A stretch of 9,183 nt of DNA from contig WLIM01000035.1 in the NCBI GenBank assembly GCA_009702205.1, positions 1 to 9,183 of the forward strand, written 5' to 3'. Below the pieces are notes generated by a model, which worked only from the letters and a program-made list of their open reading frames with translations, did not search any database and had not been told where the DNA came from. Positions 5,467 through 9,183 of the stretch are shown piece after piece. A program made the translations under genes and the position numbers. Numbering within the stretch: the first letter of the stretch is position 1; the number at the start of each line of letters is the position of its first letter. The DNA is from Actinomycetota bacterium. Its GTDB lineage: Bacteria > Actinomycetota > Actinomycetes > Nanopelagicales > Nanopelagicaceae.

Positions 5467-6873
5467 ATGTTAGAAATGAATGGCACTAACTTCATTGCGG
5501 AAAATGAACGCAACGGAAGTCCTAGATCTTTATTCTGGCCATGGGCAGCAGCAAATGTTTCATTACTAGCTCTCTCTTATGGTTCATTCTTTCTTGGATT
5601 TGGAATCTCATTTTGGCAAGCAACTCTTGCTGCCATTATTGGGACTGTGGCCTCTTTCTTTTTAGTAGGCGTTAGTTCACTTGCTGGAAAACGCGCAAAT
5701 GCACCAACGATGACACTTTCACGTGCCGCATTTGGTGTTAAAGGAAATGTTGTTCCGGGGCTTCTTTCATATTTAATTTTTGTTGGTTGGGAGACTGTTT
5801 TAGTTTCACTAGCAACACTTGCAACCGAAACAGTTTTAACTAGAGTTGGAAATATCGAACCAAATATTTCACGAATCCTCGGATTTTCAATTGCTGCAGG
5901 TCTCACGATCTTTGGTGGCGTTCTAGGCTTTCAAGTAATTATGAAGTTGCAAAAAGCATTAACGATCGCAACGATTATTCTCACCCTTGGCTACATTGTT
6001 TTGACAGCAGATCAAGTTAATTGGAGCCAAGTTTCTGCTATTCCAAGTGGCAACTTCCAAGCGTTTATAGGTGCACTAATTTTTGGTGTTACTGGAATCG
6101 GATTGGGTTGGGTGAACTCAGCCGCTGACTATTCAAGATACTTACCGCGTAGCGCTTCAAGTAAAGGCGTTATTGGCTGGACCGTATTTGGGGCTTCAAT
6201 AGTTCCAGTCGTATTAGTTATATATGGTTCACTGCTTGCAGGAAGTAGTAAAGAACTTGGCGAAAAGATTGCAATGGACCCAATTGGAGCGCTTACAACG
6301 TTGGTACCAACTTGGTATTTAATTCCATTCGCTATCGTCGCAATTCTTGGTCTTATTGGTGGCGCAATACTTGATCTTTATTCATCTGGAATCACGCTAG
6401 TTTCCGTAGGTCTTCCAGTAAAGCGACACATTGCAGCATCGATTGATGCAGTAATCATGACAATTGGAACTATTTATATTGTCTGGATTGCCGGAGATTT
6501 CTTTGGGCCGTTCCAGGGTTTTCTAATAACTCTTGGAGTACCAATCGCAGTCTGGTCTGCAATATTTGTGGCAGATGTTATTTTGCGGAAAAAAGATTAT
6601 GCAGAAGCTGACTTATTCAATGCACAGGGTAGATATGGCGCCTGGAATTTTCGCTCATTAACTCTAATCGTCATTGGCTCACTCGTTGGTTGGGGATTTG
6701 TTACAAACACTTTTGCGAGTTGGCTATCTTGGCAAGGTTATCTATTGGATTTAATTGGTGGCAAGAATGGACCTTGGGCCTATTCAAATATTGGCGTGAT
6801 AATTGCTTTGGCGATTGGTTTCTTCGGACATATTTTGCTTTCTCGCAAGCGCATAGCTTCGCAGGAGATATAA
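5467..6873 (+). CDS. NCS1-family permease (cytosine/purine/thiamine-precursor type)
   Basis: This is a predicted cation-coupled importer for nucleobases or related ring compounds (cytosine, purines, uracil, allantoin, hydroxymethylpyrimidine). It has 468 residues and about 12 hydrophobic helices. Family marks are the N-terminal FWPWAAANVSLLALSYGSF (23-41), the first discontinuous helix with GKRANAPTMTLSRAAFG (74-90), the GW pair in FVGWETVL (105-112), SAADYSRYLP (218-227), and DLYSSGITL (303-311). The final part, WQGYLLDLIGG followed by GPWAYSNIGV (422-444), is typical of actinobacterial members. The precise substrate cannot be read. ATG 5467 was preferred over TTG 5422 because of the TACTCT box 7 bases upstream and because the longer form overlaps the divergent MFS start. 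ATG 5476 is also possible. The gene is single, diverges from the MFS gene, and is followed directly by a strong terminator. Confidence 0.87.
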   Translation: MLEMNGTNFIAENERNGSPRSLFWPWAAANVSLLALSYGSFFLGFGISFWQATLAAIIGTVASFFLVGVSSLAGKRANAPTMTLSRAAFGVKGNVVPGLLSYLIFVGWETVLVSLATLATETVLTRVGNIEPNISRILGFSIAAGLTIFGGVLGFQVIMKLQKALTIATIILTLGYIVLTADQVNWSQVSAIPSGNFQAFIGALIFGVTGIGLGWVNSAADYSRYLPRSASSKGVIGWTVFGASIVPVVLVIYGSLLAGSSKELGEKIAMDPIGALTTLVPTWYLIPFAIVAILGLIGGAILDLYSSGITLVSVGLPVKRHIAASIDAVIMTIGTIYIVWIAGDFFGPFQGFLITLGVPIAVWSAIFVADVILRKKDYAEADLFNAQGRYGAWNFRSLTLIVIGSLVGWGFVTNTFASWLSWQGYLLDLIGGKNGPWAYSNIGVIIALAIGFFGHILLSRKRIASQEI

Positions 6874-6902
6874 AAAAGCCCCGCAAAAATCACGGGGCTT
6901 TT
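6874..6902. terminator. Bidirectional Rho-independent terminator between permease and oxidase genes
   Basis: AAAAGCCCCG at 6874-6883 pairs perfectly with CGGGGCTTTT at 6893-6902 around a 9-base loop. The G/C core is 6 bp, with an A run on one side and a T run on the other, so it works in both directions. It begins right after the permease TAA and lies 11 bases past the oxidase subunit III stop on the other strand, so it ends both convergent transcripts. Confidence 0.92.
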
Positions 6903-6913
6903 AAACTTTATTT

Positions 6914-7510
6914 TTAAATAAATGAAGTTGTAATTGCGCAGGCAATTCCTGAAACTGCAACCCAAGTGAACCAAGATGCAGCAGTACGGATTCGCCAAGA
7001 TTCAAGAACCGGATCAACGCTAGCTCTACGGCTTCTTACAACTAAACCAAGAGCGATAAATCCAGCAACAATGTAGTGGAACATATTTGCACCGGCGATA
7101 ACTGTCCAGCAGGATGCATATGCACCTTCGAAAGCACCAGACTCTTTATCAATGAATGGCATATTTGCGAGTTGGTGGAATTGGTAATAGCCACCGTAAA
7201 CATATGCAACCAAAGTAATTAGTGAGAAGCTTCCTTGGTGGCTTGGATCGCGCTGAGCGAGTTTATGAACCAATGCACCAACAACTAGCGGCAGAACTGC
7301 CATCCAGCCAGAAGAGACACTTAATGTGTGACCTTCTTTTGGAATCCAGCCACCATTTTGATCTAGGTTTCGCAAGTAGAAATAAGAGAAGATTAATCCG
7401 AATACAAAAGCGCCATCGGCAACAATTAGTAATCGAACTCCAAGACGTTCACGACGACCAACAACTTCAGGTGCGTCATGGTGGATGTGGAATTTAGTAT
7501 CTGATGACAT
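6914..7510 (-). CDS. ctaE: Heme-copper (cytochrome c) oxidase subunit III, short form
   Basis: This 198-residue membrane subunit of the terminal oxidase stabilises subunit I and its proton-uptake side; it carries no metal centre. Five hydrophobic helices lie at about 25-46, 66-84, 95-110, 131-158 and 176-196, matching the short subunit III that lacks the first two helices of the seven-helix form. ADGAFVFGLIFSYFYLR (31-47) aligns with the helix that normally holds a conserved Glu (SE followed by aromatic residues), here Asp32. GANMFHYIVAG (140-150) matches the conserved G-x-H region, and W180/W183 the last helix. The N-terminus is polar with a His cluster (8-11). The ATG overlaps the subunit I stop by one base (TAATG) and has a strong AAGGAG site 9 bases upstream. 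The sequence is divergent from textbook subunit III, so the name rests on both motif and context. Confidence 0.85.
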   Translation of the reverse strand: MSSDTKFHIHHDAPEVVGRRERLGVRLLIVADGAFVFGLIFSYFYLRNLDQNGGWIPKEGHTLSVSSGWMAVLPLVVGALVHKLAQRDPSHQGSFSLITLVAYVYGGYYQFHQLANMPFIDKESGAFEGAYASCWTVIAGANMFHYIVAGFIALGLVVRSRRASVDPVLESWRIRTAASWFTWVAVSGIACAITTSFI

Positions 7511-9183
7511 TACTTTGCACTCCTTCCATATCCATATGGATCACTAGTTACAACTGGTGGGGTATCGAAATTAACTAACGGAACTGGATAAGGAACAGTC
7601 CATTCAAGTGATTTAGCGCCCCATGGATTCATAGGAGCAATCTTTCCGTGTCGCCAAGAATGAATTACTGCCCAGAGCAGAATTATGAAACCAATTCCAA
7701 TTGTGTAAGCGCCCATTGTGCTGACCATATTGGAGGTTGCAAATTGTTCTGCATAGTCAACAACGCGACGTGGTTGACCTTCTGCGCCCGCAATAAACAT
7801 TCCGAGATACAGAACTTGGAATCCGATCTGAACTAACCAGAATGATAGGTAGCTTGCACGTTCGTGCAACATATGGCCTGTCATCTTTGGATACCAGTAT
7901 GAAAGTCCAGCAACAGCGCCAGTTAGTGCGGCGCCCATTAGCGTGTAATGGAAGTGCGCAGTTACATACATTGATCCGTGAAGATACATATCGGCTGGCA
8001 CATCTGAAAGATAAAGACCAGTGATTCCACCAATCAACATGTTCCAGAGGAATGCATAAACGCCGAGCATAGGAACTTTGAGCCAAGGCTTTCCATTCCA
8101 AAGAGTTCCAAGAATTACTAAGAAAATAAGTCCAGTAGGAACTGAAATCATTTCTGTTGTAACCATGAAAGGTCCATTAAGCATTGGCATCCAACCAGAT
8201 ATGTACATGTGGTGGGCCCAAACCAAGACTGACAAACCAGCAATTCCGGCGAAACCAACAATCGCTGCGGTGTGAGAGAACAAAGGTTTGCGTACAAAGA
8301 CTGGAACGATTTCCATAAGTATTGCAACTCCAGGAATCAGAATTACATAAACCTCAGGGTGTCCCATAATCCAGAACAAGTGTGCATATAGCCAACCGGT
8401 TCCACCGACATTCGCATCAAAGAAACCAGTTAGGAATGAGCGGTCCATTGCAGTCATGATCATTGAGAGCATGAATGTTGGAAACGCTGGGATTGCGAGA
8501 GCAACTGAAACTGTCGCGCCAATTACGAAAATTGGAACGCGGTTCCATGACATTCCTTTAGCGCGCATCGCAATAACAGTTGCAGTGATATTTGCTCCGG
8601 CAACTGCAGTTGATACTGCAAAGATAATAATTGTTGCGATAAATGCATTCATTCCTGGGCCTGCTTGAACGCTTAGTGGTGCATATGCCGTCCAGCCAGT
8701 TGGGATACCACCCAAGAACCATGCGCTGCATAGAACTGGGATAGCTGTAAATAGAACCCACCATGAAAGCGCATTCAATCTTGGGAAAGCCATATCGGCT
8801 GCACCAATCATGATTGGCATTATGTAGTTACCAAAAGGACCTGTTGCAACAATGATCATTGCAATAATCATTGTTATTCCGTGCAACCCAACTAAAGAGT
8901 TATATACAGAAGGTGTAATGAAATGGCCACCAGGGTTTGCAAGATCTGTGCGAATCATCATCGCCATTGCTCCGCCAACTGCAAGAAGCGCGATAACTCC
9001 CCAAAGATATTGAATGCCCACCACTTTGTGGTCGGTGCAATATTTGAAGTAACGCTTTATTCCTTGGCCATCTCCTGCCATGTAAAGCTGTTCTTCTGCA
9101 GTTAAATCTTTTCCAATTAGCCAACGAATTGGTCCGATAAAAGCGCCGATACCTGCAAGGAAGCCGATGCTCCACATAAACAT
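7510..9183 (-). CDS. ctaD: Heme-copper (cytochrome c) oxidase subunit I, possibly incomplete at its 5' end
   Basis: This catalytic subunit reduces oxygen to water and pumps protons in the plasma membrane. The 557 visible residues hold the heme a ligands His101 and His412, the heme a3 ligand His410, the CuB ligands His275, His324 and His325, the HPEVY motif (275-279) with the cross-linked Tyr279 and the D-channel Glu277, Asp130 in GAADMAFPR, and Arg78. The C-terminus NPWGAKSLEWTVP (519-531) is standard. Unusual points: the K-channel lysine position in the VPTG helix is Ile353 (VPTGLIF); the HDTY-type motif reads HGSMY (402-406), so the Asp that helps bind the Mg/Mn ion is Gly; and about 48 residues including a hydrophobic stretch (2-20) precede the usual start motif TDHKVVG (50-56). 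The window edge falls on a Met codon, so the true start may lie outside. Subunit II is expected upstream. Confidence 0.93.
   Translation of the reverse strand: MFMWSIGFLAGIGAFIGPIRWLIGKDLTAEEQLYMAGDGQGIKRYFKYCTDHKVVGIQYLWGVIALLAVGGAMAMMIRTDLANPGGHFITPSVYNSLVGLHGITMIIAMIIVATGPFGNYIMPIMIGAADMAFPRLNALSWWVLFTAIPVLCSAWFLGGIPTGWTAYAPLSVQAGPGMNAFIATIIIFAVSTAVAGANITATVIAMRAKGMSWNRVPIFVIGATVSVALAIPAFPTFMLSMIMTAMDRSFLTGFFDANVGGTGWLYAHLFWIMGHPEVYVILIPGVAILMEIVPVFVRKPLFSHTAAIVGFAGIAGLSVLVWAHHMYISGWMPMLNGPFMVTTEMISVPTGLIFLVILGTLWNGKPWLKVPMLGVYAFLWNMLIGGITGLYLSDVPADMYLHGSMYVTAHFHYTLMGAALTGAVAGLSYWYPKMTGHMLHERASYLSFWLVQIGFQVLYLGMFIAGAEGQPRRVVDYAEQFATSNMVSTMGAYTIGIGFIILLWAVIHSWRHGKIAPMNPWGAKSLEWTVPYPVPLVNFDTPPVVTSDPYGYGRSAK
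7520..7525 (-). promoter_or_regulatory. Strong Shine-Dalgarno site for oxidase subunit III
   Basis: AAGGAG on the minus strand lies 9 bases before the subunit III ATG, within the last codons of subunit I. It fixes the start and suggests independent re-initiation in the operon, in contrast to the leaderless-looking genes nearby. Confidence 0.75.

Noticed and set aside
5577..5906. 109-residue minus-strand frame
   Set aside because: Antisense shadow of the NCS1 permease gene; no recognisable motif and no start signal.
6690..6998. Short frames on both strands around the permease-oxidase boundary
   Set aside because: They cross the strong terminator and overlap the real 3' ends in other frames, with no motif support.
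1..9183. CRISPR array, tRNA, rRNA, insertion sequence or defence island
   Set aside because: Coding genes fill the window with gaps of at most about 40 bases; no repeated spacers, RNA gene folds, transposase motifs or terminal inverted repeats were seen.

Overview
The window is a densely packed, AT-rich bacterial chromosome segment with almost no non-coding DNA. The heme-copper oxidase genes, the gene order, alternative start codons (GTG) and TANNNT boxes placed 7 bases or fewer before start codons fit an actinobacterium. The low GC and tight packing resemble streamlined freshwater lineages such as acI / Nanopelagicales. This is inference from composition and style; no rRNA or other marker gene is present.

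Layout. (A) Positions 2-3242, plus strand: five genes in an apparent operon with overlaps or 3-base gaps. They are the 3' end of a membrane protein (possibly a CDP-alcohol phosphotransferase/DUF5941-type protein), an ABC-exporter-like membrane domain with no ATPase, a family 2 glycosyltransferase, a glycerophosphodiester phosphodiesterase, and an exported M15/VanY-type D,D-carboxypeptidase. Together they look like a cell-envelope module (glycan, phospholipid headgroup, peptidoglycan). (B) Positions 3231-5430, minus strand: a YbjJ-like MFS transporter followed by class I mannose-6-phosphate isomerase. The isomerase gene overlaps the carboxypeptidase gene tail to tail by 12 bp. (C) Positions 5467-6873, plus strand: an NCS1 nucleobase/vitamin permease, diverging from the MFS gene across a 36-bp spacer that holds two opposed leaderless-type promoters. 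A strong bidirectional terminator follows. (D) Positions 6914-9183, minus strand: heme-copper oxidase subunit III and subunit I (respiratory terminal oxidase), overlapping by one base. Subunit I runs to the window edge.

No tRNA, rRNA, CRISPR, insertion sequence or phage gene was seen. The points most worth a second look are the non-canonical oxidase subunit I (K-channel lysine position is Ile, the HD metal-site motif reads HG, and there is an extra N-terminal hydrophobic segment), the ATPase-less exporter-like domain inside an envelope gene cluster, and the repeated leaderless-promoter geometry. Nothing amounts to a clearly new defence or mobile system.
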